Origin: Pseudoxanthomonas helianthi
GTDB taxonomy: Bacteria > Pseudomonadota > Gammaproteobacteria > Xanthomonadales > Xanthomonadaceae
NCBI RefSeq assembly: GCF_017939625.1
Contig: NZ_JAGKTC010000002.1
Location: 735,592 to 799,591 of the forward strand
DNA: 64,000 nt
Direction of reading: 5' to 3'
Positions 40,488 to 48,896 of the stretch are shown here, piece by piece. How positions within the stretch are numbered: the first letter of the stretch is position 1; the number at the start of each line of letters is the position of its first letter. The translations under genes and the position numbers were made by a program. A model generated the notes under the pieces. That model was not told the origin of the DNA. It made no database searches and worked only from the letters and a program-made list of their open reading frames with translations.

Positions 40488-40929
40488 GCGTGGCTTCCAT
40501 GTTTGCGCGTTCCCATGATGCCACCGGCCCGCGCCGGCGGCGGAACAGCGGGTGCTGGTCCGGTGCGGCAAGTCCTTGCCAGCGCGCGAACAACTCGGGG
40601 CTGCGGGTGGCGAGCTTGCGCAGCAGGTGCTGCCATTCGCAATCGAGCTGGCCGTCGGTTACCGGGATCTGAGCCACTGCACGGACCGGACCGATCTTGC
40701 CGCGGTCGAAGCGATAGCCGCGGGAAGTCGCCTCGTCGTGGATGGCGGCGAGGTAGGCGTTGATCGCGAGCCGCGGGCTGTCGTGTTCGAGGAAGCGTTC
40801 GAGTTGCGGATGGTGGCGGTAACCGCGGGTCTCGCCGCGCAAGACCGCGCGGGCGAGCAGCGTTTCCCGCCACAGGGCGACCAGGCCCTGCGGATCGAGG
40901 TATTTCGGGTGGATCGACCAGAGGCGCAT
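40480..40929 (-). CDS. pyrimidine dimer DNA glycosylase-like protein (Pyr_excise family)
   Basis: A 149-residue protein starting MRLWSIHPKYLDPQGLVALWRE, the signature of bacterial proteins grouped with T4 endonuclease V (PF03013). LRGETRGYRHHPQLERF and AIHDEATSRGYRFD follow. In T4 EndoV the amine nucleophile is the N-terminal Thr; here residue 2 is Arg, so chemistry may differ. It lies 10 nt after the aldo/keto reductase gene and overlaps tag. The assignment to a family is firm; activity is inferred. Confidence 0.82.
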   Translation of the reverse strand: MRLWSIHPKYLDPQGLVALWRETLLARAVLRGETRGYRHHPQLERFLEHDSPRLAINAYLAAIHDEATSRGYRFDRGKIGPVRAVAQIPVTDGQLDCEWQHLLRKLATRSPELFARWQGLAAPDQHPLFRRRRGPVASWERANMEATHE

Positions 40930-40939
40930 GCGGGATCGT

Positions 40940-41914
40940 CTACGGAACGCGGTGGCCGCGCGCGGCGGTGAACAGCACGTACCACTCTTCGCGGCCGAGC
41001 TCGATGCCGTCCGCCGCGCAACTCGCGACCAGCCGCTGCGGGTTGGTCGTGCCGACGATCGGCTGGATCCCGGCGGGATGGCGCAGCAGCCAGGCGACCA
41101 GGATGGCTTCGGCGCTGCAGCCATGCCGCTTGGCCAGCTCTCCGACGGCTTCCGCAACCGGACGCAACACCGGCTCGATGTTGCTTGCGTCGCCCCCCAG
41201 TCGCCCCGTTGCCAATGGCGACCATGCTTGCAGCAGGATGTCGTGCTCGCGGCAGTAGTCGAGGGTGCCGGCGCTGGCGGTATAGCTCGTGCCGTGCTGG
41301 TTGAACACGATGCCTTCGTCGATCAGGGCGTGGTGCAGCAGGCTCAGTTCGACCTGGTTGACCACCAGCGGCTGCCGCACGGAATTGCGCAACAGCGAAA
41401 TCTGCGCCGCGGTGTGGTTGCTGACGCCGAAGTGGCGCACCTTGCCCGCTCTTTGCAGGTCATCGAACGCCGCCGCGACCTCGGCCGGCTCCATCAATGG
41501 ATCGGGGCGATGCAACAACAGCAGGTCGAGGCGGTCGGTGTGCAGGCGGCGCAGGCTGCCTTCGACCGATTCGACGATGTGCCGCCGGGAGAAGTCGTAG
41601 CGCCCGGGGCTGTCCGGATCCGGGCTGCCGGCGAAGCGGATGCCGCATTTGGATTGCAGCACGATGCCGTCGCGCAGACCAGGCGTGCGACGCAGCAGGT
41701 CGCCGAACAGCGCTTCCGACTTGCCGCGGGCGTAGATGTCGGCATGGTCGAACAGGTTGATGCCCTGCGCCAGGGCAGTTTCGACCAGCGCCTGGGTATT
41801 GCGCTGCTCTTCGGCGGTGGTCGGCGCGTCGTCCCAGATCCGGCTCAGGTGCATGCAGCCCAGGGCGATGCGCGAAACTTCGAGGTCGGTGCCGGCGATG
41901 CGATAAGTCTTCAT
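40940..41914 (-). CDS. aldo/keto reductase (YdhF-like)
   Basis: A 324-residue NADPH-dependent TIM-barrel oxidoreductase. LGCMHLSRIW near the N-terminus, catalytic Asp and Tyr in LFDHADIYARG, Lys in LQSKCGIRF, His in LLLLHRPDP, and the cofactor-binding GTTNPQRL at the C-terminus. The substrate is unknown. It lies 21 nt after the GST gene and 10 nt before the Pyr_excise gene, in an apparent ppx-GST-AKR-glycosylase operon. Confidence 0.92.
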   Translation of the reverse strand: MKTYRIAGTDLEVSRIALGCMHLSRIWDDAPTTAEEQRNTQALVETALAQGINLFDHADIYARGKSEALFGDLLRRTPGLRDGIVLQSKCGIRFAGSPDPDSPGRYDFSRRHIVESVEGSLRRLHTDRLDLLLLHRPDPLMEPAEVAAAFDDLQRAGKVRHFGVSNHTAAQISLLRNSVRQPLVVNQVELSLLHHALIDEGIVFNQHGTSYTASAGTLDYCREHDILLQAWSPLATGRLGGDASNIEPVLRPVAEAVGELAKRHGCSAEAILVAWLLRHPAGIQPIVGTTNPQRLVASCAADGIELGREEWYVLFTAARGHRVP

Positions 41915-41935
41915 CGCCGGATTCTAGCGCCCGGC

Positions 41936-42601
41936 TCAGGCCATGTAATCGTCGAGGCGGACGGGAGGAAGCGTATTCGCTTCCGACAGCCATTCGCGAA
42001 CGGATTCGCGTGCCATCAGCCGCCGGTTCCATTCGGCGACGCGCGGCCATTGCGCCAGTCTTTCGGCGGGGGTGTGCGAGACGAGGCGCAGCAAGGTCGG
42101 AACCATCGCGAGGTCCGCCAGGCTCAGTTCGCCAGCAAGGCAGGGGCCGCCGCTGAAGGCGAGTTGCTGTTCGAAGGCGTCGTAGGCTCGCGCCGATTGC
42201 GCCTGTTCGTCGACGCTCATCGCGCGCTTGTCCGGGTAGAACGCGCTTTCGAACGACAGGCGCGGGCACAGCCCCGACAGGCCGGCGTGTTGCCAGGCCA
42301 GGAACGAACGCGCGCGTGCCCGCGACAGCGGTTCGAGCGGAAGCAATCGGCCGCCGGCGAGGTCGTTGGCGTATTCCATGATCGCCAACGAATCGAACAC
42401 GACCGTGTCGCCGTCGACGAGCGCGGGGACCGCAGCGGGCGGGGAAAACTCGCCGATCCGTTTCAGGTTGTCGAAACGTTGCGGCTTGCGGATGTCGACG
42501 ACGCGTTCTTCGAATTCGATGCCGCCCTCGCGCAGCGCCAGCCAGGCGCGGAAGGCCCAACTCGACGCATTGCGGGTGCCCGAATAGAGGATGCGCGCCA
42601 T
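41936..42601 (-). CDS. glutathione S-transferase family protein
   Basis: A 221-residue GST. The N-terminal thioredoxin-like domain contains the Ser/Asn active-site area in SGTRNASSWAFRAWL, the cis-Pro in AVPALVDGD and the glutathione-gamma-Glu contact VVFDSLAIMEY. The helical C-terminal domain includes LSLADLAMVPTLLRL. The start is MARILYSG at 42601. The substrate is not known. It follows ppx by 25 nt. Confidence 0.9.
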   Translation of the reverse strand: MARILYSGTRNASSWAFRAWLALREGGIEFEERVVDIRKPQRFDNLKRIGEFSPPAAVPALVDGDTVVFDSLAIMEYANDLAGGRLLPLEPLSRARARSFLAWQHAGLSGLCPRLSFESAFYPDKRAMSVDEQAQSARAYDAFEQQLAFSGGPCLAGELSLADLAMVPTLLRLVSHTPAERLAQWPRVAEWNRRLMARESVREWLSEANTLPPVRLDDYMA

Positions 42602-42626
42602 TGCGCTCGAAACCCTGTTCGCGGCT

Positions 42627-44150
42627 TCAGTCCACGAACGGGCGGAACGCGACGCCCAGCCCGGCCATGTCCTCGGGTTCACCGATCAGGTCGGCCTTCA
42701 GCAGCGGTCGCGACTCGATCCATTTCTTCGACAGGATCAGGCGCAGCGATTCGCCGCTGGCTTCGAGTTCCAGCTTCGGGATCGGCTCGGGGTCGTGCGC
42801 GCGGTGCAGCAGCACGGCCAGGCGCAGCAACGCCGCCTTGCGCTTGGCCGCGAGCAGGAGGCGGTCCGGGAGGGCGTCGAACGCGGTCTTCGGCACACCG
42901 CGGCGGTGGGTGCGGACCAGGGCGGCCAGCACCTGCTGTTCCTGCCGCGAGAAGCCGGCGATGTCCGAGTTCTCCACCAGATAGGCGCCGTGCACGTGGT
43001 ACTGGCTGTGGGCGATGGCCAGGCCGATTTCGTGCAGGCGCGCGGCCCAGCCGAGCTGGCGCGCGTCGTCGTCGTTGAGCGACCACGCTTCCGCCACCTG
43101 GTCGAACAGGCGCATCGCCGTGGCTTCCACGCGCGCGGCCTGCGCTTCGTCGATGCCGTAGCGCTGCATCAGCGACGCCGCCGACAGGTCGCGCGGATCG
43201 TTGTCGCTGCCGCGGCCGAGCATGTCGTAGAGGATGCCTTCGCGCATGGCCGCCTTGCTCACCATCAGCCGCTGCAGGCCCAGCGCGTTGAACGCGGCCT
43301 CCAGCACCAGTACGCCACCGGCGATGATCGGCCGGCGGTCCTTTTCCAGCCCGGGCAGGTCGATGTCCTGGATGTTGTCGGCCATCAGCAGGCGGTCGCG
43401 CACCTGCGGCAGCGCCTCGGCGGTGATCGCGCCCTTGGTCAGCTTCATCGCCGCGCAGATTTCGCCGATGGCCTTGTGCGTGCCCGACGAACCCAGCGCT
43501 TCCTGCCAGCCCAGTGCGCGGTATTGCACGGCGAACTGCTGGAACTCGGCGCCGATCTCGGTCAGCGCGTCCTTCCAGCGCTTCTTCGACAGCTTGCCGC
43601 CGGGGAAGAAGCGCCGCGTGCTGGCGATGCAGCCAGCCTGCAGGCTTTCGCGCTCGATCGGCTCCATGCCGCGGCCGATGATGAATTCGGTGGAACCGCC
43701 GCCGATGTCGATGACCAGGCGCAACTGTCCCGGCTTCGGCGGTTGCGCATGGGCGACGCCGAGGTAGATCAGGCGCGCTTCTTCGCGGCCGGACACCACT
43801 TCGATCGGTTTGCCCAGCGCGGCTTCGGCAGGAACGATGAACGTCTGCGGCGAGGACAGTTGGCGCACGGTGTTGGTCGCCAGCGCGCGCACGCGGCCGC
43901 CGGGAATGTCGCGGATGCGCTGGCCGAAGCGGGCTAGGCATTCCAGCGCGCGTTCGCGCGCCTGCTTCGACAGGCCGCCCTTGCCGTCGAGGCCGTCGGC
44001 CATGCGCACGGTCTCGCGCAGGCGATCGACCACGCGCAGCTGCCCGAGCGTGTAGCGGGCGACGATCATGTGGAAGCTGTTGGAACCGAGGTCGATGGCG
44101 GCGAGGTGGTCGCCATCCTTCAGCGCGGGGGCGGTGGGGTGCGTCGGCAT
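42627..44150 (-). CDS. ppx: exopolyphosphatase
   Basis: A 507-residue member of the Ppx/GppA phosphatase family that releases phosphate from polyphosphate ends. The actin-like ATPase fold gives AIDLGSNSFHMIVAR (phosphate 1), NTVRQL, GGGSTEFIIGRG (phosphate 2) and SSGTHKAIGE. The C-terminal half is an HD-like helical domain with LHEIGLAIAHSQYHVHGAYL. It sits 196 nt downstream of ppk on the same strand; the gap contains a nested hairpin repeat. A GppA role cannot be excluded by sequence, but the ppk linkage favours Ppx. Confidence 0.95.
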   Translation of the reverse strand: MPTHPTAPALKDGDHLAAIDLGSNSFHMIVARYTLGQLRVVDRLRETVRMADGLDGKGGLSKQARERALECLARFGQRIRDIPGGRVRALATNTVRQLSSPQTFIVPAEAALGKPIEVVSGREEARLIYLGVAHAQPPKPGQLRLVIDIGGGSTEFIIGRGMEPIERESLQAGCIASTRRFFPGGKLSKKRWKDALTEIGAEFQQFAVQYRALGWQEALGSSGTHKAIGEICAAMKLTKGAITAEALPQVRDRLLMADNIQDIDLPGLEKDRRPIIAGGVLVLEAAFNALGLQRLMVSKAAMREGILYDMLGRGSDNDPRDLSAASLMQRYGIDEAQAARVEATAMRLFDQVAEAWSLNDDDARQLGWAARLHEIGLAIAHSQYHVHGAYLVENSDIAGFSRQEQQVLAALVRTHRRGVPKTAFDALPDRLLLAAKRKAALLRLAVLLHRAHDPEPIPKLELEASGESLRLILSKKWIESRPLLKADLIGEPEDMAGLGVAFRPFVD

Positions 44151-44218
44151 CAGCGAATCTTAGCGCATGGTGCGGTCATGGCCTTTCCCTTGGTCATGGT
44201 CTCTCCCTGGAAGAAGCG

Positions 44219-44295
44219 GTGCTTCGCCTCCCCTTCGCAGAAGGGGGATCGAGGGGATTTGCTTTTCGCCCTCTTTGCAAAGGGGGCGAAGCAAA
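44219..44295. repeat. nested hairpin element between ppk and ppx
   Basis: Outer GCTTCGC/GCGAAGC arms (44221-44227 and 44286-44292) enclose a CCCCTTCGCAGAAGGGG hairpin (44230-44246) and a CCTCTTTGCAAAGGGG-like hairpin (44270-44286). It fits a dispersed intergenic repeat. It could attenuate ppx relative to ppk. Confidence 0.6.
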
Positions 44296-44346
44296 GGCGG
44301 TCCATGGGCACATTCGGGATGGCGCTGGAGGCCATGCGGCTTCCGG

Positions 44347-46443
44347 TCACACCCCGGCCAGCAGCGTCGCCTGCGCGGAGTGCGGCTGTTCGCCTTCCGC
44401 CGGGACGCGCTTGCGGTATTCGCCGTCGGCGTCGAGTTCCCACGCGTTGAGGTTGTCGTCCAGGTAGTTCTGCAGCGCTTCGCGGTACACGCGTTCGGCC
44501 AGCTTGGGATCGAGGATCGGGAACGCGGCTTCCACACGGTGCAGCAGGTTGCGTTCCAGCCAGTCGGCGCTGGCACAGTAGATCTCGGGTTCGTCGTCGT
44601 TGGCGAACCAGTACACGCGGCTGTGCTCGAGGAAGCGGCCGACGATGGAGCGCACGCGGATGTTGTCCGAAACGCCGGGCACGCCGGGGCGCAGCGTGCA
44701 GGCGCCGCGCACGATCAGGTCGATCTGCACGCCGGCCTGCGATGCCGCGTACAGCGCGCGGATCACCTTGGGTTCGTTCAGCGCGTTGACCTTGGCGACG
44801 ATGCGCGCGGGCTTGCCGGCGCGTGCGTGTTTCGCTTCGCGCTCGATCCGTTTCAGGATGCCCGCGTGCAGGGTGAACGGCGATTGCAGCAGGCGCTTGA
44901 GCTTGGTGCCCGCGGCGAGGCCCGACAGCTGCTGGAACAGCAGGTGCACGTCGTTGCCGATGTCCGGGTCGGCGGTGATCAGGCCCAGGTCGGTGTAGGC
45001 GCGCGCGGTGCCGGTGTGATAGTTGCCGGTGCCCAGGTGCACGTAGCGGCGCAGCTTGCGGCCTTCGCGGCGCACGATCAGCAGCATCTTGCCGTGGGTC
45101 TTGTAGCCGACCACGCCGTACACGACCTGCACGCCGGCGTCCTGCAGGCGGTCGGCGAAGGCGAGGTTGGCTTCCTCGTCGAAGCGCGCGCGCAGTTCGA
45201 CCACAGCGGTCACGTCCTTGCCGTTGCGCGCGGCCTGGACCAGCGAATCGACGATCACCGAATCCTTGGCGGTGCGGTACAGGGTCTGCTTGATCGCCAG
45301 CACGTCGGGGTCGCTGGCCGCCTGGCGGACCAGGTCGGTGACCGCGGTGAAGGCGTCGAACGGATGGTGCAGCAGCACGTCGCCTTCGCCCACGGTTTCG
45401 AACATCTCGTCGGCGTTGCGCAGCGTGCGCGGGGTGAACGCCGGGTACTTCAGTTCCGGGCGCTGGACCAGGTCGTAGACCTGGGTCACGCGGTTGAGGT
45501 TGACCGGCCCGTCGATGTAGTACACCGCGTTCTCGGACAGCTCGAAGTTCTGCAGCAGGGTGCGGATGATCGGCTTCGGGCAATCCTGGGCGATCTCCAG
45601 GCGCACCGCGGGGCGGTAGCCGCGCCCGGCCAGTTCGTCGCGCAGGGCCAGGGCGAGGTTCTCGACTTCCTCCTCGTCCACCACCAGTTCGGAGTCGCGG
45701 GTCACGCGGAACTGGTAGGCGCCTTTCACTTCCATGCCGGGGAAGAGCTCGTCGACGAAGGCCGACAGCACCGACGACAGCAGCACGAAGTCGTGTTCGC
45801 CGCCGGACACGTTCTGCGGCAGGTGGATGATCCGCGACAGCGAGCGCGGTGCGCGCACGATGGCCATGTGCCCGGCGCGGCCGAACGCGTCCTTGCCCTT
45901 CAGCACGACGACGATGTTCAGCGACTTGTTGAGGATCTTCGGGAACGGGTGCGACGGATCCAGGCCCAGCGGCGACAGCACCGGCATGATTTCCTTGCGG
46001 AAATAGGCGCGCAGCCAGCGCGCCTGGCGCGCGTTCCAGGTGCGCTGGCCCAGCACCCGCACGCCCGCTTCGGTCAATGCCGGGCGCAACACCTGGTTCC
46101 AGCAGCGGTACTGTTGTTCGACCAGTTGCGCGGCGCGGTCGTGGATGCGGTTGAGGATCGCGGCCGGGGACAGGCCGTCCGGGCCCGGCGGCAAACCGAA
46201 GTCCTGCGCATGGCGTACGGTGGCGGCGCGGATCTCGAAGAATTCGTCGAGGTTGGTACAGCTGATGCACAGGAAGCGCAACCGTTCCAGCAGCGGTACC
46301 TGTGGGTCCTGCGCCTGCGCCAGGACGCGGAAGTTGAAGTCGAGCTGCGACAGTTCGCGGTTCAGGTACAGCGCCGGATCGCGCAGCGGATCGCCTTCGT
46401 TGGGCGGCGCGATGTCGGGCAGGGCAGGGTGGGCGATGTTCAT
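44347..46443 (-). CDS. ppk: polyphosphate kinase 1
   Basis: A 698-residue enzyme that reversibly polymerises the ATP gamma-phosphate into polyphosphate. N domain LYLNRELSQLDFNFRVL; head domain with CTNLDEFFEIR; the C1 domain with the autophosphorylated histidine in the HLGTGNYHTGTARAYTD region; C2 with DLIVRGACTLRPG and VGRFLEHSRVYWF. The length is typical. It begins downstream of phoR on the same strand but is separated by a 265-bp palindromic mosaic, so read-through from phoBR is uncertain. Confidence 0.97.
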   Translation of the reverse strand: MNIAHPALPDIAPPNEGDPLRDPALYLNRELSQLDFNFRVLAQAQDPQVPLLERLRFLCISCTNLDEFFEIRAATVRHAQDFGLPPGPDGLSPAAILNRIHDRAAQLVEQQYRCWNQVLRPALTEAGVRVLGQRTWNARQARWLRAYFRKEIMPVLSPLGLDPSHPFPKILNKSLNIVVVLKGKDAFGRAGHMAIVRAPRSLSRIIHLPQNVSGGEHDFVLLSSVLSAFVDELFPGMEVKGAYQFRVTRDSELVVDEEEVENLALALRDELAGRGYRPAVRLEIAQDCPKPIIRTLLQNFELSENAVYYIDGPVNLNRVTQVYDLVQRPELKYPAFTPRTLRNADEMFETVGEGDVLLHHPFDAFTAVTDLVRQAASDPDVLAIKQTLYRTAKDSVIVDSLVQAARNGKDVTAVVELRARFDEEANLAFADRLQDAGVQVVYGVVGYKTHGKMLLIVRREGRKLRRYVHLGTGNYHTGTARAYTDLGLITADPDIGNDVHLLFQQLSGLAAGTKLKRLLQSPFTLHAGILKRIEREAKHARAGKPARIVAKVNALNEPKVIRALYAASQAGVQIDLIVRGACTLRPGVPGVSDNIRVRSIVGRFLEHSRVYWFANDDEPEIYCASADWLERNLLHRVEAAFPILDPKLAERVYREALQNYLDDNLNAWELDADGEYRKRVPAEGEQPHSAQATLLAGV

Positions 46444-46477
46444 GCGGAAAGGCTCTGCGTCGTCGTCGCGGCGGGTT

Positions 46478-46742
46478 GGGCTATGCGAACGCCAGCGGGA
46501 TGGGTCACGTTACCGTGCCCAGCCGTCAGGTGGTCGTGCGTGGCGCAGTGGCAGGCTGGTGGCCTGTTCAAGCCGCGCGCGGCCGCATGGCGGCTGGGCA
46601 CGGCAACCCGGAGGGCCGAGCTTGAGTGCGTACGGGACTGCGTCATTATTCGGTCAAGCATCGACATGCATTCCCTCATTTTTCCTTGTCCCGTACGCAC
46701 TCAAGCTCGGCGTGACCCATCCCGCTGGCGTTCGCATAGCCC
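46478..46742. repeat. 265-bp palindromic mosaic element (cloverleaf-like)
   Basis: Three perfect or near-perfect inverted repeats nest in one element. Outer arms A: 46478-46509 and 46711-46742, 32 bp, identical. Inner hairpin B: 46510-46525 with 46591-46606, 15 of 16 paired. Inner hairpin C: 46615-46638 with 46688-46711, 24 bp, identical. The result is an outer stem with two side stems. The interior of C is A+T-richer than the flanks. The right arm is part of the phoR coding sequence. No target-site duplication or transposase is seen. Confidence 0.85.
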
Positions 46743-48043
46743 ATGGCGCGCGGATGCACGCGTTCGGCGGTGAAGTGGATCGAGAAGGTGCTGCCCAGGC
46801 CGACCTGGCTTTCGATCTCCAGTCGCGCCTGGTGCAGGTTCAGCACGTGCTTGACGATCGACAGGCCCAGGCCGGTGCCGCCGCTTTCGCGCGAACGGCT
46901 GGTGGATACGCGGTAGAAGCGTTCGGTGATGCGCGGCAGGTGGCTTTCCGGGATGCCGTAGCCGGTGTCGCGCACGCTGAGCACGGCGCCGGCGCCTTCC
47001 GGCGCGAAGCGGATGGTGATGCTGCCGCCGGCCGGGGTGTAGCGCACCGCGTTGCTGACCAGGTTGGAGAACGCGCTGTGCAGTTCCTTGTTGGAACCGT
47101 GCAGGTCCAACCCGCCTTCGTCCTGCACGACGATGGCGTGGCGGCCCTGGCTCAGCGCCTCGGCTTCGCGCCGCAGCGTGGCCAGCATCGGCGCCATCGC
47201 CACGTCGTCGTCGGCCAGCTTGTCCTGCACTTCCAGCCGCGACAGCGTGAGCAGGTCTTCGACCAGTTGGGTCATGCGTTGCGACTGCTTCTGCATTTCG
47301 GCCAGCATCGGCGTCCATTCGGGGAAATCGGCCGGGTCGAGCATGTCCAGGTAGCCGTGGACCACGGTCAGCGGCGTGCGCAGTTCGTGCGAGACGTTGG
47401 CGACGAAGTCGCGGCGCACCTGTTCCAGGTGCAGCAGCTTGCTGACGTCGCGCGCCACCAGCAGCCAGTATTCGTCCGAATACGGGATCAGGCGCAGGTT
47501 CAGGCGCAGGTTCGGGTCGACCGGCGACGCGGCGTCGAGCATCGGCTCGGCATTGCGTCCGGCCGCGAACCAGTGCGACAGCGACAGCGGTTGCAGGCGT
47601 TCGCCCAGCGGCGACTGCAGGTCGTCCGGATAGCGCAGGCCGAGCAGTTGGGTCGCGGCCTTGTTGAACCACAGCGCGCGCTGGCTGTTGCGTTCGACCA
47701 CGACCACCGCGTCCGGCAGCGCGGCGGCGGCGGCACGATAGGCGCGCAGGATGCCGAGCAGGCGCCGCTTGCGCGCGCGCATCTCGTCCTGGCCGCGGTA
47801 CATCAGCCGGTCGAGCTCGTTCCACACGCCGTCGCCCTTGCCCGGGCGCAGGCGCTCGCGCGCGGTCAGGCGCAACAGCACCTTGCGCAGGCGCCAGTAG
47901 TGCCATGCGACCACGCCCAGCGCGGCGACGGTCAGCACCGGCCACGGCTGGCCGATGGCCAGGCCGAGCAATGCCGCCAGCACCAGCACCGCGGCCAGTT
48001 GGCCGAGGGTTCTGAACCAGGCGGATCGGATGTGGCTGGGCAT
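46676..48043 (-). CDS. phoR: phosphate-regulon sensor histidine kinase PhoR
   Basis: A 455-residue membrane kinase for PhoB. Two N-terminal hydrophobic segments (residues about 8-42), a charged linker, a PAS domain near 95-200, HisKA with the phosphorylated His in FVANVSHELRTPLTVVHGY, and HATPase boxes NLVSNAVRYTP, VRDTGYGIP and GTGLGLSIVK. The normal domain ends at STFSIHFTAERVHP; about the last 21 residues (GYANASGMGHAELECVRD and KEK) are encoded by the palindromic mosaic and appear to be a late addition. It lies 71 nt after phoB. Confidence 0.94.
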   Translation of the reverse strand: MPSHIRSAWFRTLGQLAAVLVLAALLGLAIGQPWPVLTVAALGVVAWHYWRLRKVLLRLTARERLRPGKGDGVWNELDRLMYRGQDEMRARKRRLLGILRAYRAAAAALPDAVVVVERNSQRALWFNKAATQLLGLRYPDDLQSPLGERLQPLSLSHWFAAGRNAEPMLDAASPVDPNLRLNLRLIPYSDEYWLLVARDVSKLLHLEQVRRDFVANVSHELRTPLTVVHGYLDMLDPADFPEWTPMLAEMQKQSQRMTQLVEDLLTLSRLEVQDKLADDDVAMAPMLATLRREAEALSQGRHAIVVQDEGGLDLHGSNKELHSAFSNLVSNAVRYTPAGGSITIRFAPEGAGAVLSVRDTGYGIPESHLPRITERFYRVSTSRSRESGGTGLGLSIVKHVLNLHQARLEIESQVGLGSTFSIHFTAERVHPRAMGYANASGMGHAELECVRDKEK

Positions 48044-48114
48044 GGAGCGATTGTCGCAGGGGTTTGTTGCAGCGGGTGGCGTGCGCGGATCCGCTCAGGC
48101 CACTTGCCGTTCGA

Positions 48115-48804
48115 TCACATCGACGCCGAGAAGCGGTAACCCGAGCCGCGCACGGTCTGCACCATGTTCTCCACGCCATGCGGTTCGAGGGTCTTGCGCA
48201 GGCGGCGGATGTGCACGTCCACCGTGCGTTCCTCCACGTACACGCTGCCGCCCCAGACGTGGTCGAGCAGCTGGGTGCGCGAATACACGCGCTCGGGATG
48301 GGTCATGAAGAAGTGCAGCAGGCGGTATTCGGTGGGGCCGATCGGCACCGGGGTGTCCTTGGCGAACACGCGGTGCGCAGCGCCGTCGATGCGCAGGTCG
48401 CCGACCGCGATGCTGCCATCCTCGTCGTCCTCGCGGGCGCGGCGCATCACCGCGCGGATGCGCGCCAGCAGCTCGCGCGCCGAGAACGGCTTGACCACGT
48501 AGTCGTCGACGCCCGCCTCGAGGCCGCCGACGCGATCGTTCTCCTCGCCGCGTGCAGTCAGCATGATGATCGGCACGTCGCGGGTCAGGGCGTCCTTGCG
48601 CCAGCGCCGGGCCAGTTCCAGGCCGCTGGTGCCGGGCAGCATCCAGTCGAGCAGGATCAGGTCAGGCACGCGGTCGGCGATGGCGGTTTGCGCTTCGCGG
48701 GCGTCGCCGGCGTGGATCGGCTCGAATTCGCCCTTGCGCAGGGCGAAGGCGACCATGTCGCGGATCGCGGGTTCGTCGTCGACTATCAGGATGTGCTTCT
48801 GCAC
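48115..48804 (-). CDS. phoB: phosphate-regulon response regulator PhoB
   Basis: A 229-residue OmpR-family regulator. Receiver: DDE near residues 9-11, phospho-acceptor Asp near 53 in LILLDWMLPGTSG, Lys in VVKPFSARE. The winged helix has GPTEYRLLHFFMTHPERVYSRTQLLD and the RTVDVHIRRLRKTLEPHG recognition region characteristic of PhoB. The start is GTG 48804 (VQKHILIVDDE), giving the canonical length. A Pho box lies upstream, implying autoregulation. Confidence 0.96.
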   Translation of the reverse strand: MQKHILIVDDEPAIRDMVAFALRKGEFEPIHAGDAREAQTAIADRVPDLILLDWMLPGTSGLELARRWRKDALTRDVPIIMLTARGEENDRVGGLEAGVDDYVVKPFSARELLARIRAVMRRAREDDEDGSIAVGDLRIDGAAHRVFAKDTPVPIGPTEYRLLHFFMTHPERVYSRTQLLDHVWGGSVYVEERTVDVHIRRLRKTLEPHGVENMVQTVRGSGYRFSASM

Positions 48805-48851
48805 GGGAAAACCGTCCTGTTGGGGGTACCTCGCCAGTAGACGACAATTTT

Positions 48852-48868
48852 GTGACTGAAACATGACA
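48852..48868 (-). promoter_or_regulatory. Pho box upstream of phoBR
   Basis: On the minus strand TGTCAT-GTTTC-AGTCAC. The consensus is two TGTCAT/C direct repeats at 11-bp period; this site matches 11 of 12 in the repeats. It lies 48 nt before the phoB start codon. Confidence 0.7.
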
Positions 48869-48896
48869 TGCCGCAGCACGGTCATGTTCCGGCCGG

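Noticed and set aside
46478-46742. Integron attC site
   Set aside because: Arms are far longer than attC stems and lack the RYYYAAC/GTTRRRY box pair; no integrase is nearby.
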